A DNA stretch of 8,417 nt from Nitrosomonadales bacterium (GTDB taxonomy: Bacteria > Pseudomonadota > Gammaproteobacteria > Burkholderiales > Gallionellaceae). The stretch covers positions 1 through 8,417 of the forward strand of contig QJWF01000046.1 in assembly GCA_003235435.1 (NCBI GenBank), given 5' to 3'. Shown piece by piece: positions 1 through 6,668 of this stretch (its first letter is position 1; each line of letters starts with the position of its first letter). Made by a program: the position numbers and the translations under genes. The notes under the pieces are model-generated. The model was given only the letters and a program-made list of their open reading frames with translations, was not told where the DNA came from and did no database searches.

Positions 1-85
1 GTGCCGTTAGTCCTGCGGTGCCCTGTTCCTCGGCTGCGCAGAATAAGGGTATCGATAGAATCGCAAACATTACGAATATTTTCAA
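1..85 (-). CDS. Start of an exported protein of unknown function (cut by the left edge)
   Basis: The first 28 codons of a minus-strand gene are visible and the rest lies beyond base 1. From a TTG at 85 the peptide reads MKIFVMFAILSIPLFCAAEE and continues with QGTAGLTA. It has one basic residue, a hydrophobic core of about 13 residues and small residues (Cys-Ala-Ala) before a Glu-Glu pair, which is a typical Sec signal peptide with likely signal peptidase I cleavage near residue 18. The Cys lacks a proper lipobox (Pro-Leu-Phe precedes it), so a lipoprotein is less likely. TTG is chosen because AGGAG lies 8 bases upstream (94-98 on the plus strand). An in-frame ATG at 70 would sit 23 bases from that site and would remove part of the signal. 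The frame stays open to the window edge. The mature protein is not visible, so no function can be given. It should act in the periplasm or outer membrane. Confidence 0.6.
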   Translation of the reverse strand, partial: MKIFVMFAILSIPLFCAAEEQGTAGLTA

Positions 86-93
86 ATCCTTGG

Positions 94-98
94 CTCCT
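94..98 (-). promoter_or_regulatory. Ribosome binding site deciding a TTG start
   Basis: On the minus strand this reads AGGAG, 8 bases before the TTG at 85. It is the main reason for preferring TTG over the downstream ATG at 70 for the partial exported-protein gene. Confidence 0.5.
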
Positions 99-167
99 GT
101 GTACGTATGCCGTTTGGGCGAAAACCTGCAGTCACTTGTTGTTTTCCATGCAGCAGGGATGCCGTGA

Positions 168-196
168 AGTGTTCCAGCATTCACCGGTCAGGTCAA
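168..196 (-). promoter_or_regulatory. Weak candidate sigma70 promoter for the left-edge gene
   Basis: On the minus strand, TTGACC (191-196) matches the -35 consensus at 5 of 6 positions. It stands 17 bases from AACACT (168-173), which matches -10 at only 3 of 6. It points toward the signal-peptide gene and leaves a leader of plausible length. The -35 element overlaps an inverted repeat at 182-212. The poor -10 keeps confidence low, and the gene could instead be transcribed by readthrough from comEC. Confidence 0.22.
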
Positions 197-212
197 CCTG
201 TGCTTGCCGGTG
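182..212. repeat. Nested inverted repeat between comEC and the left-edge gene
   Basis: The outer arms are CACCGG (182-187) and CCGGTG (207-212). Inside them, CAGGT (189-193) and ACCTG (196-200) form a second perfect pair. No run of T follows on either strand, so it does not look like an ordinary intrinsic terminator. It lies just after the comEC stop on the minus strand. It could be an RNA structure, a protein site or chance. The rest of the spacer 86-243 shows nothing clear apart from the ribosome site and weak promoter listed separately. Confidence 0.35.
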
Positions 213-243
213 GCGCATACAATCGTTCATGATCCTAGCTTGA

Positions 244-2652
244 CTAAGAATGCGTCCAATAGCGGCGATGTGATTTGCGATAGCGCTCCACCTGCATCCC
301 ATGTGCGTTCATCTCTACCAGGATAGCGCCGTCTTCGTCCGAGCGCAGCAGTTGTGTGCCGGTATCCTGATAACGCAGCATGATTTCCTGCTTGGGGTGA
401 CCGAATCGGTTGCGGTAGCCTGTAGTGAACACTGCATAATTCGGGCGAATAGCGGCTATGAATTCATTCGTTGAAGAAGTTTTGCTCCCATGGTGGGGTA
501 CGACCAGCATTGTCGCCGGCAATTTGTCCGCATGCTTCCTGAGCAACTGACGCTCTGAATCCTTTTCGATATCCGAGGTCAGCAATACGTGTTGATCACC
601 GATGCTGATGCGCAGCACGCACCCCCTGTCATTGTCCCGGATATTTGCCTTTTTGTAACTGGCTGAGTCAGGATGCAGCATCTCGAAATATGCCCCGTCC
701 CATTGCCACGCTTGTCCTTCCTCGCATCGCCGTTTATCGGTTTCCTGCTGCAACAGGGGATGTGCTTCTGGCAGTGAAGATGAAATCCAGCTTATCGGCA
801 TGGCCTGTATCACGGACAATGCACCTCCGGTGTGATCGGTATCATCGTGCGTGAGAATCAATCCGTCCAGCTTGGTAATGCCCATCGCACGCAACGATGG
901 GATCAGGATGCGGTTTCCGCTGTCAGAATCGGAACTGAAGTCGGGTCCGGCGTCATAGAGCAGTGCATGATGCCGGGTTTGTACCGCGACTGCCAGACCC
1001 TGCCCGACATCGAATATGATTAGTCGCAGTGTTCCATGCAAGGGCGGTTCCGGCTTGTTCAGGAACATCGGCAGCAGCAATATAATTCCCAGCCAGCGCG
1101 CCGGAAATCCGCGCGGCAGCAGCAACCACAGCGCGCCCAGCATTCCGGCCATGACGCTCCATATCGGCGGAGCGTGCTGGATCCATACCGCTTGTGGAAG
1201 ACTGTTCAGGCATTCAAGAATTTGTATCGTCCATCCCATCACGTTGTGCGCCAACCACAATGGCGTGCCCCAGGGAAATGCTGGCGGCAGCAACGCGCCG
1301 AGCAGTGCAAGCGGCACGACGACCAGGCTTACCAGCGGGATCGCAACAGCATTGGCGATCGGAGAGACCAGCGATACCTGCTGGAACAATCCAAGCAGCA
1401 GGGGGATCAGACCAATAGTCATCGCCCATTGAACGTTGGCATATTCCGTCAACCAGCGTCTGCGCGCGATCGGCATATGTCCAGAATCAGTGACAGATAG
1501 CATCTGCCTTTGTACGGGACTGATCCGGTATACCGAGACATACATGATGAGCGCCACTGCGCCGAATGATAGCCAGAAGCCGGGCGAAACGACCGCCCAT
1601 GGGTCGGCAAACAGTACCCCGAGCAATGCGAAACAAAGTATCTGCGCCGGCGAAAAATTGCGGTTCAGCCACAACGCGGCAGCGACTGCGGCGGCCATGT
1701 ACACGGTTCGCTGCGCGGGCACCGCGAATCCGGAAAGCAACGCGTAGAACAGCGCAACCAGCAAAGCAACCAATGCGGCGGCCTTGCGCGCGGGCAGCAG
1801 CAATACCATCCGTGCGCTGCGCCGCCACAACCAGTAGGTGATGGCAAAACCCAGGCTGGAGATCATGGTGACATGCAACCCGGAGATGCTCATCAGATGA
1901 TTGACACCGGTGCGCGTGAATACCTGCCACTGCGCCGTCGGTATGCTGCTCTGGTCGCCGATCGCCAGTGCGATCAGAACACCGAGATAGGGAGCATCAC
2001 CCAGCGTCGTGCTGAACTTGTCGCGCACCTTTTCCCGCCAAGATTCGATGCGGTTGGAGATGCCGTCGGAAAGTTCGTCCATGCGGACGTTATTGCCCTT
2101 GTTATGCACGTATCCGACCGCACGGAAATTGTTCTCCAGCGCCCATGCCTCAAAATCGAAGCTGAATGGATTGCTGCTGCCATGCGGCTGCTTCAGGCGC
2201 AACGCAAGGCGCCAGCGTTCTCCCGCTTTTAGTGCCACAGGTTTTGCTTTTCTGTCGAAATATGTGCTGAGATAAACATGCTTCGGCACGCTGGCTTCAG
2301 GAGTAAGGACATGTTCAACTGTAAAGCTGAAGCGCTGGCCGTGTTCGTGGCTGCGCGGTAATCCGGCTACCACTCCGGTCACTTCGATATCGCGCCCCTG
2401 CCACTCGTCGGGAAGGATGTCGGCAAGACGCTGTTCGGCTTGCCACGCAGCATGACAAAAACCGAGTCCCAGGGCGAAGCCGGAAACCAATACCGCGTGC
2501 GCTAGGCGCAGTGCAATTCCACGCCTGGGAATCAACTGCAACAGCGGCATGCTGATCAGCAACCACGCCCAGACGAGTCCAGGCAACGTGGCCTGCTGTT
2601 GCAGCAGCCACACACCATAGGCAAAGGATACGGTGAAGAGAACCATGCGCAC
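244..2652 (-). CDS. comEC: ComEC/Rec2 DNA-uptake channel with metallo-beta-lactamase domain
   Basis: This is the inner-membrane channel that takes up single-stranded DNA during natural transformation. At 802 residues it has the usual full length. The domains in order are: N-terminal membrane helices (about 1-70); the DUF4131/OB-like region (about 75-190); the multi-helix Competence domain (about 205-530) with the family signature NHLMSISGLH (251-260); and a C-terminal metallo-beta-lactamase domain (about 543-795). The metal-site motifs are all present: DVGQG (548-552), DAG (567-569), the HxDxDH core in THDDTDH (His602, Asp604, Asp606, His607), SD (Asp694), PHHGS (His720, His721) and a late GHP (His752). 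In the family this domain is thought to degrade or process the non-transported strand. The start is a GTG at 2652 with no convincing Shine-Dalgarno sequence. An ATG two codons later (2646) is equally possible. The gene diverges from the DUF2062 gene across 29 bases. The ComEA, pilus and DprA partners are not in the window. Confidence 0.96.
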   Translation of the reverse strand: MRMVLFTVSFAYGVWLLQQQATLPGLVWAWLLISMPLLQLIPRRGIALRLAHAVLVSGFALGLGFCHAAWQAEQRLADILPDEWQGRDIEVTGVVAGLPRSHEHGQRFSFTVEHVLTPEASVPKHVYLSTYFDRKAKPVALKAGERWRLALRLKQPHGSSNPFSFDFEAWALENNFRAVGYVHNKGNNVRMDELSDGISNRIESWREKVRDKFSTTLGDAPYLGVLIALAIGDQSSIPTAQWQVFTRTGVNHLMSISGLHVTMISSLGFAITYWLWRRSARMVLLLPARKAAALVALLVALFYALLSGFAVPAQRTVYMAAAVAAALWLNRNFSPAQILCFALLGVLFADPWAVVSPGFWLSFGAVALIMYVSVYRISPVQRQMLSVTDSGHMPIARRRWLTEYANVQWAMTIGLIPLLLGLFQQVSLVSPIANAVAIPLVSLVVVPLALLGALLPPAFPWGTPLWLAHNVMGWTIQILECLNSLPQAVWIQHAPPIWSVMAGMLGALWLLLPRGFPARWLGIILLLPMFLNKPEPPLHGTLRLIIFDVGQGLAVAVQTRHHALLYDAGPDFSSDSDSGNRILIPSLRAMGITKLDGLILTHDDTDHTGGALSVIQAMPISWISSSLPEAHPLLQQETDKRRCEEGQAWQWDGAYFEMLHPDSASYKKANIRDNDRGCVLRISIGDQHVLLTSDIEKDSERQLLRKHADKLPATMLVVPHHGSKTSSTNEFIAAIRPNYAVFTTGYRNRFGHPKQEIMLRYQDTGTQLLRSDEDGAILVEMNAHGMQVERYRKSHRRYWTHS

Positions 2653-2681
2653 AGATTAGCGCACGCGGATAGAATAAGGCT

Positions 2682-3224
2682 ATGCGAAAATTATTCCGAA
2701 AATACCTGCCTGACCACGAAACGATGGAGAACCATCGCTGGCTTAAACCGTTTGGAGGCTGGCTGAAACATCCCAACCTGTGGCACCTGCATCGCCGCTC
2801 GGTGGCGGGCGGCATTGCGGTTGGATTGTTCTGCGGTCTTATCCCGGGACCTTTGCAAGTGATCAGCGCGGCGCTCCTTGCCGTGCTGTTGCGCGTCAAT
2901 CTGCCGGTGGCTGCTTTCACCACTTTTTACACCAACCCGTTCACGATACTGCCTCTGTATGCGCTGGCTTACAAACTCGGCGCTTGGTTGAGCGGAGCGA
3001 ACAGCGGCGTGGCGATGGCGAAACTATCCTTCCCGGAAATGCAGTGGCATGACTGGATGAGCAGGTTGTGGGACTGGATGGTGATGCTGGGCGAGCCCAT
3101 CCTGATTGGCTTGCCGTTGCTCGCTGTCATCCTTGCGACCGTCGGATACATCATGACGCGTGTGGCGTGGCGTGTGATGGTAATATTGAAATGGCGGGCG
3201 AGACAGCGGAGGAGGGCAGCATGA
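2682..3224 (+). CDS. DUF2062 family inner-membrane protein
   Basis: This 180-residue membrane protein belongs to DUF2062, a family whose biochemical function is not established. Its N-terminus is soluble and basic, with the segment HPNLWHLHRRSVAGG (30-44), then a helix with GLFCGLIPGPLQ (48-59). A second membrane region carries FYTNPFTILPLY (82-93). A third helix lies at about 138-162, before a strongly basic tail (WRARQRRR, 171-178) probably facing the cytoplasm. As I recall it, the spacing of the HPNLWHL, IPxPxQ and TNPxTxxPL elements is the family pattern. The ATG at 2682 is chosen because the N-terminal stretch MRKLFRKYLPDHE resembles other members. Only a weak AAGG lies just upstream and it is closely spaced. 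The gene diverges from comEC and is followed by a 158-base structured spacer and the CBS-HPP pair on the same strand. Co-transcription with them is possible but not shown. Confidence 0.9.
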   Translation: MRKLFRKYLPDHETMENHRWLKPFGGWLKHPNLWHLHRRSVAGGIAVGLFCGLIPGPLQVISAALLAVLLRVNLPVAAFTTFYTNPFTILPLYALAYKLGAWLSGANSGVAMAKLSFPEMQWHDWMSRLWDWMVMLGEPILIGLPLLAVILATVGYIMTRVAWRVMVILKWRARQRRRAA

Positions 3225-3268
3225 TTGGCAAGTAGCCGTCCTGTGCAGACAGGAGCGTGGTTGCCATC
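3224..3268 (+). repeat. Two-tier inverted repeat straddling the end of the DUF2062 gene
   Basis: The outer arms TGGCAA (3226-3231) and TTGCCA (3261-3266) are perfect complements. They enclose a perfect inner hairpin, TCCTGT (3239-3244), loop GCAG, ACAGGA (3249-3254). Allowing one bulged T, the outer stem extends by GA/TC and reaches the stop codon of the DUF2062 gene. No T-run follows on either strand, so a classical intrinsic terminator is unlikely. The inner right arm shares bases with AGGAG (3251-3255), so folding could hide that ribosome site. It may be an RNA processing, stability or attenuation element. Confidence 0.5.
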
Positions 3269-3290
3269 CGAAAAATCGAACAAATATGCA
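3261..3290 (+). promoter_or_regulatory. Weak candidate promoter upstream of the CBS-HPP genes
   Basis: TTGCCA (3261-3266) matches the -35 consensus at 5 of 6 positions. TATGCA (3285-3290) lies 18 bases downstream and matches -10 at 3 of 6. If used, transcription would start about 85 bases before the CBS ATG at 3383. The -35 coincides with the right outer arm of the inverted repeat. The match is too weak to be firm. Confidence 0.25.
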
Positions 3291-3386
3291 AGCGTCTTCC
3301 GCATTTTGCGTCGCCTCTGCATATCACGAAGCCTGAACTTACGGTTTCTCCCGCGATCGACTCAACGGACCGGATTGATAACATGA
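3261..3386 (+). CDS. Possible 41-residue leader peptide coupled to the CBS gene (tentative)
   Basis: A small frame opens with TTG at 3261, preceded by AGGAG (3251-3255) at a spacing of 5 bases. It ends with a TGA at 3384-3386 that overlaps the CBS start as ATGA. The peptide has 41 residues, begins MPSEKSNKYASVFRILRR and is strongly basic (eight Arg), with no recognised domain. A good ribosome site plus an overlapping stop and start is the arrangement expected of a translationally coupled leader. The frame is short, however, and could be chance. Its initiation region lies within the inverted repeat at 3224-3268, so translation might depend on folding. I recognise no homologue. Confidence 0.25.
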   Translation: MPSEKSNKYASVFRILRRLCISRSLNLRFLPRSTQRTGLIT

Positions 3387-4012
3387 CACAGAACATGCCT
3401 GGCAACCTGAAGGAAAACCATGCGGGTGAGGATACACCCGAAATGGATCTTACCGATGACGACATTCTGGATGCGATGCGGCACATACCCGGCTATCTGG
3501 ATATCTCCACAGAGGACTTCCGGTCGATCTATCATCTCGCCCACCGCCATGCGCTTGAACGATTCTTCGCGGGAGTGACAGCCGGGCGCCTGATGCGGAG
3601 TGCTATAACACCCCTGCAACCGGATACGACGCTCGACATTGCGGCAAGGGCACTCGCCGATTCAGGTTACAAGGGACTGCCGGTCGTTGATGACTGCGGA
3701 CGTGTGATCGGCATGCTCACCGAAACTGACTTTCTGAAAAGGCTGAAGGCCGACAGCTTCCTCGAGCTGTTGTTGAAAATGCTCGAAGATACTTTCGAGT
3801 TCACACACCGCTGCCATGAAACGACGGTAAGTGCAGCCATGGCACAACCGGCGGTGGCAGTGGTCCGGAATGCGGGATTCACGGAGATATTGGAAGCATT
3901 CCACGGGCACGGAGGTCGTAGCTTGCCTGTCGTGGACGATGAAGGAAGACTGCTCGGTTTGCTGCTGAGAAAGGATTTTATCGCTGCCTGCAAGCTGAAG
4001 GAGTTGCCGTGA
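3383..4012 (+). CDS. Tandem CBS-domain protein paired with an HPP membrane protein
   Basis: This is a soluble protein of about 209 residues, probably a regulatory or sensory subunit. The first 20 residues are low in conservation-type features. Next comes a helical acidic segment (about 21-60: DLTDDDILDAMRHIPGYLD, then STEDFRSIYHLAHRHALER) that I recall from other CBS proteins associated with HPP proteins. CBS domain 1 spans about 67-125 (GLPVVDDCGRVIGMLTETDF at 98-117). A linker of about 20 residues contains His and Cys. CBS domain 2 spans about 146-203 (SLPVVDDEGRLLGLLLRKDF at 180-199). Paired CBS domains generally bind adenosyl nucleotides; the ligand here is unknown. The start is uncertain. 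ATG 3383 is preferred. An in-frame GTG at 3257 has AGGAG only one base away, too close. ATG 3446 has a GAGG upstream and would keep the whole conserved part. The 3' end overlaps the HPP start by 4 bases. Confidence 0.85.
   Translation: MTQNMPGNLKENHAGEDTPEMDLTDDDILDAMRHIPGYLDISTEDFRSIYHLAHRHALERFFAGVTAGRLMRSAITPLQPDTTLDIAARALADSGYKGLPVVDDCGRVIGMLTETDFLKRLKADSFLELLLKMLEDTFEFTHRCHETTVSAAMAQPAVAVVRNAGFTEILEAFHGHGGRSLPVVDDEGRLLGLLLRKDFIAACKLKELP
3998..4003 (+). promoter_or_regulatory. Ribosome binding site for the HPP gene inside the CBS gene end
   Basis: AAGGAG lies 5 bases before the GTG at 4009, within the last codons of the CBS gene. It fixes the GTG as the start and, with the GTGA overlap, supports translational coupling of the two genes. 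Confidence 0.75.
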
Positions 4013-4557
4013 ATCTCCGCGAATACTTCGGCAAGATGAGGGGCACCACACGCGGCAGCCCGCCGCGGGTCAGCAATGGAGAGATTTTTTGGTCGTGGAT
4101 AGGCGCATTCCTCGGCATCGCTGCGGTCGCCTGGGTCAATCATCTGTTCTTCGAGGGGCTCGATCTGTCTTTGATGATCGGATCCTATGGCGCGTCCGCC
4201 GTGCTCGTTTACGGTGCAGTGCGCAGTCCCTTGGCTCAGCCGCGCAACCTGGTCGGGGGCCATATGCTCTCGGCAATCGTGGGTGTGCTTTGCTGGAAGC
4301 TGCTAAATCAGAATATGTGGCTTGCGGAATCCGTGGCGGTCGCAACCTCGATCGCCCTGATGCATGCAACCCGTACGCTCCATCCGCCCGGCGGCGCAAC
4401 CGCGCTGATCGCGGTGATCGGATCACCCGAGATCCACAGGATGGGCTACTTGTACGTGCTGTTGCCCGCCACCATCGGTCCGCTCATTCTGCTGGCTGTC
4501 GCATTGCTGGTGAATAATGTGCCGGCATCCCGTCGCTATCCGGAAATCTGGTTTTAA
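4009..4557 (+). CDS. HPP family integral membrane protein
   Basis: This 182-residue inner-membrane protein is of the HPP family, named for a His-Pro-Pro motif seen here in ATRTLHPPGGATALIAVIGS (120-139; HPP at 125-127). A second family signature is SYGASAVLVYG (59-69) followed by SPLAQPRNLVGGH (73-85). Hydrophobic segments lie at about 27-48, 53-72, 82-100, 106-119 and 145-168. Some plant and cyanobacterial members are reported to take part in nitrite transport; the bacterial role is generally unknown and no substrate can be inferred here. The gene starts with GTG at 4009, preceded by AAGGAG, and overlaps the CBS gene by 4 bases (GTGA). Many bacteria carry HPP and CBS domains fused in one protein, which supports a joint complex in which the CBS protein controls the HPP protein. 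It converges on lolD with a 37-base gap. Confidence 0.92.
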   Translation: MNLREYFGKMRGTTRGSPPRVSNGEIFWSWIGAFLGIAAVAWVNHLFFEGLDLSLMIGSYGASAVLVYGAVRSPLAQPRNLVGGHMLSAIVGVLCWKLLNQNMWLAESVAVATSIALMHATRTLHPPGGATALIAVIGSPEIHRMGYLYVLLPATIGPLILLAVALLVNNVPASRRYPEIWF

Positions 4558-4594
4558 CAATTGCAACGATTTGCACAAAAAGTGTAGTCGCCGA

Positions 4595-5293
4595 TCAGCG
4601 CGATTCGTTCTGCAACACCCCATCCACCAGCCTCAGCCTGCGCTGCATGCGGCCCGCCAGTTCCGGATCGTGGGTCACCACGATGAAGCTGGTGTTCATC
4701 TGTTCGTTAAGCAGCCGCATCAGGTCGAACAGTGACTGCGCGCTGCTGCGATCCAGATTGCCTGTGGGCTCGTCGGCCAGCACGCAGGCGGGTTCGGTGA
4801 CCAGCGCGCGTGCGACCGCGGTGCGCTGGCGTTCCCCCCCGGACAGTTCCGAAGGGTGGTGATGCAGGCGATGCGCCAGCCCGACTCTGTCCAGCATCGC
4901 GGCAGCCTGCGGTGCGGCCTCTGCGCGTTTCATGCCGCGTATTAACAGCGGCATCGCGACATTTTCCAGCGCGGTGAATTCGGGCAGCAGATGATGGAAC
5001 TGGTAAACGAAACCAAGTGAACGGTTGCGTAATTCGCCGCGTTGTTTCTCGTTCATTTGATGCATTTCCTGGCCAAGTATCTGCACTTTGCCGCTGCTGA
5101 CGTTGTCCAGTCCTCCAAGCAGATGCAGCAGGGTGCTCTTGCCGGAACCGGAAGCGCCGACGATGGCGACACGTTCGCCGCGTTTCACTTCGAGGTTGAC
5201 GCCCTTGAGCACCGGTACTTCCAGCTTGCCCAAAATGAACGTCTTGGTCAGGTCGCGGCAGGAAATTACAGTTTCAATCCTCTGGCTATTCAT
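4595..5293 (-). CDS. lolD: Lipoprotein-releasing ABC transporter ATP-binding subunit LolD
   Basis: This 232-residue cytoplasmic ATPase powers extraction of outer-membrane lipoproteins from the inner membrane and their handover to the periplasmic carrier LolA. All nucleotide-binding motifs are present: Walker [10 protein letters not shown] (46-54), Q-loop YQF with Gln98, signature LSGGERQR (150-157), Walker B VLADEP (171-176), D-loop GNLD (178-181) and switch His208 in VVTHD. The segment [18 protein letters not shown] (96-113) resembles the LolD/MacB branch. Length is normal. The ATG at 5293 overlaps the end of lolC by 8 bases. A GAGG (complement of 5303-5306) lies 9 bases upstream inside lolC. 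Co-expression with the membrane subunit is therefore near certain. The related cell-division ATPase FtsE and macrolide exporter MacB are the alternatives, but the partner gene is clearly LolC-like. Confidence 0.96.
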   Translation of the reverse strand: MNSQRIETVISCRDLTKTFILGKLEVPVLKGVNLEVKRGERVAIVGASGSGKSTLLHLLGGLDNVSSGKVQILGQEMHQMNEKQRGELRNRSLGFVYQFHHLLPEFTALENVAMPLLIRGMKRAEAAPQAAAMLDRVGLAHRLHHHPSELSGGERQRTAVARALVTEPACVLADEPTGNLDRSSAQSLFDLMRLLNEQMNTSFIVVTHDPELAGRMQRRLRLVDGVLQNESR

Positions 5294-6530
5294 AGCGCAG
5301 TGCCTCGGCTGGCTGGGTTTTTGATGCCCGAAAGCTCGGGTACAGCGTCGCCAGCATGCTGATCAGGAAGGACATGCCCGCTACCAGCATGACTTCGTGG
5401 TAGCGCAGGTCGGATGGCAGTTCGCTGATGTAATACACATCCTTGGCAAGAAACTGCACCCTGAACAATTGTTCGATGAACGGCACGACCACATCCAGAT
5501 TGAGCGCCAGCACGATGCCGCTGGTACTGCCGAGCAGCGTGCCGACAACGCCGATCACCACCCCCTGCACAATGAAGATCTTCATTATGCTGCGCGGCGA
5601 AGCGCCCAGCGTGCGAAGGATCGCGATATCGGCCTGCTTGTCGGTGACCGCCATCACCAACGTCGAGACGATGTTGAAGGCCGCGACCGCGACGATCAGC
5701 GACAGGATGATAAACATCATCTTCTTCTCCATCTGCACTGCGCGGAAGTAATTGCTGTTCTGGTGCGTCCAGTCGTTGGCGTACAGGTTGTCCGGGAGTT
5801 CGTTTTGCAATTCTGCCGACACGCGCGGTGCGAGGTCGGTATCTCTCAGCTTTGCGCTGATGCCGGTTACCGCGTCTCCCAGCCGGAATAGTTTTTGTGC
5901 ATCGCCGATGTTGATCAGTGCAAGGCTGTTGTCGTAAGGCGCCATGCCTATTTCGAACAGGCCGACCACGCGGAATTGCTTGAGGCGCGGCATCATGCCT
6001 GCCGGGGTGAACTGTCCTTGCGGAGCGATCAGCAGGATCTTTTCGTGGAGCCGCACGCCGAGCGCCCGGGCAAGGTCGGTGCCAAGGACAATGCCGAATT
6101 CGCCGCTGCGCAGATCGTCCAGCGAGCCCGCCTTGATCTTGTTGGAAAGTTCGGTGATCGACGTTTCGCGCGACGGATCGATGCCGCGCACCATCACGCC
6201 CTGCACGCTACGGCCGACCGACAGCATGCCCTGTCCCGAAACGTAAGGAGCGGCGGCGACGACTTGTGGGTTGCGTGCGACCTTGTCCAGAATGGCCGGC
6301 CAGTCATTCAACCGCCCGCCGTCCGCGACCACCTCTAGGTGCGGCGATGCGCCCAGCATGCGTGCGCGGATCTCTTTCTGGAAACCGTTCATCACCGACA
6401 GCACCACGATCAAGGCCATCACCCCAAGGGCCATGCCCAGCATCGAGATCAGGGAGATGAAGGAGATGAAATGGTTGCGCCGCTTGGCACGGGTGTAGCG
6501 CAGTCCGATAAAGAGTTCGTAGGGTTGCAA
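5286..6530 (-). CDS. lolC: Lipoprotein-releasing system membrane subunit LolC (LolC/E family)
   Basis: This 414-residue inner-membrane permease is the partner of LolD. Helix 1 is at about 22-48 after the conserved [12 protein letters not shown] (5-16). A large periplasmic MacB_PCD-type domain spans about 49-268. Then comes an FtsX-type core with helices at about 271-296, 316-345 and 378-398, including the coupling region [15 protein letters not shown] (301-315). The periplasmic stretch [18 protein letters not shown] (173-190) resembles the part of E. coli LolC that forms the LolA-binding hook. No separate lolE is visible. In bacteria with a single gene the protein often serves both roles as a homodimer (called LolF), so that name is possible. 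The start is a TTG at 6530 with no clear ribosome site, chosen because family members begin at this point. It lies 138 bases downstream of gspB on the same strand. Confidence 0.94.
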   Translation of the reverse strand: MQPYELFIGLRYTRAKRRNHFISFISLISMLGMALGVMALIVVLSVMNGFQKEIRARMLGASPHLEVVADGGRLNDWPAILDKVARNPQVVAAAPYVSGQGMLSVGRSVQGVMVRGIDPSRETSITELSNKIKAGSLDDLRSGEFGIVLGTDLARALGVRLHEKILLIAPQGQFTPAGMMPRLKQFRVVGLFEIGMAPYDNSLALINIGDAQKLFRLGDAVTGISAKLRDTDLAPRVSAELQNELPDNLYANDWTHQNSNYFRAVQMEKKMMFIILSLIVAVAAFNIVSTLVMAVTDKQADIAILRTLGASPRSIMKIFIVQGVVIGVVGTLLGSTSGIVLALNLDVVVPFIEQLFRVQFLAKDVYYISELPSDLRYHEVMLVAGMSFLISMLATLYPSFRASKTQPAEALRYE

Positions 6531-6587
6531 GGCAGAAGAACAGGTTTGTTTGAGCAGGCGTTAGTTTGCCACAAAGCGGCTGGGCTA

Positions 6588-6614
6588 TGGCGGCAAAACC
6601 TGTAACTACCGCCA
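6588..6614. repeat. Inverted repeat in the gspB-lolC spacer
   Basis: TGGCGG (6588-6593) and CCGCCA (6609-6614) are perfect complements around a 15-base loop. No T-run follows on either strand. It lies about 58 bases before the lolC TTG, where a leader RNA would be, but a role is not shown. Nothing else firm is seen in the 6531-6668 spacer beyond the weak promoter candidate. Confidence 0.3.
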
Positions 6615-6620
6615 ATGGCT

Positions 6621-6648
6621 TCAATACCCAGTTAAGTTGTCCTTGCAA
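6621..6648 (-). promoter_or_regulatory. Weak candidate promoter for lolCD
   Basis: On the minus strand, TTGCAA (6643-6648) stands 16 bases from TATTGA (6621-6626), in the spacer after gspB and pointing to lolC. The -10 match is poor (3 of 6). A separate promoter for lolCD is plausible because the 138-base gap is far longer than the other junctions on this strand. Confidence 0.22.
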
Positions 6649-6668
6649 TTATGGCTGGGCATACGCCG

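Noticed and set aside
1..243. Open frame on the plus strand from a GTG at base 1, 80 codons.
   Set aside because: It has no domain character and no ribosome site, and it lies opposite a better-supported signal-peptide start on the minus strand.
1016..1500. Overlapping plus-strand open frames opposite comEC.
   Set aside because: The translations are low-complexity, Arg/Gln/Ser/Pro-rich reversals of a strongly conserved membrane gene, which is typical of antisense shadow frames in GC-rich DNA.
2670..2675. TAGAAT as a -10 element for the DUF2062 gene.
   Set aside because: It lies only 6 bases before the ATG, has no -35 partner, and would leave no room for a leader.
3257..3382. GTG at 3257 as the CBS gene start (251 residues).
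   Set aside because: The only ribosome site is one base from the GTG, the added 42 residues show no family features, and the region is occupied by an inverted repeat.
4562..4575. Short hairpin TGCAA-CGAT-TTGCA between the HPP gene and lolD as a bidirectional terminator.
   Set aside because: The stem is only 5 weak base pairs and no T-run follows in either direction; 4558-4594 shows no convincing terminator.
5895..6338. A 147-codon plus-strand open frame opposite lolC.
   Set aside because: It is rich in His, Arg and Ala with no motif, and lolC on the other strand is fully conserved over the same bases.
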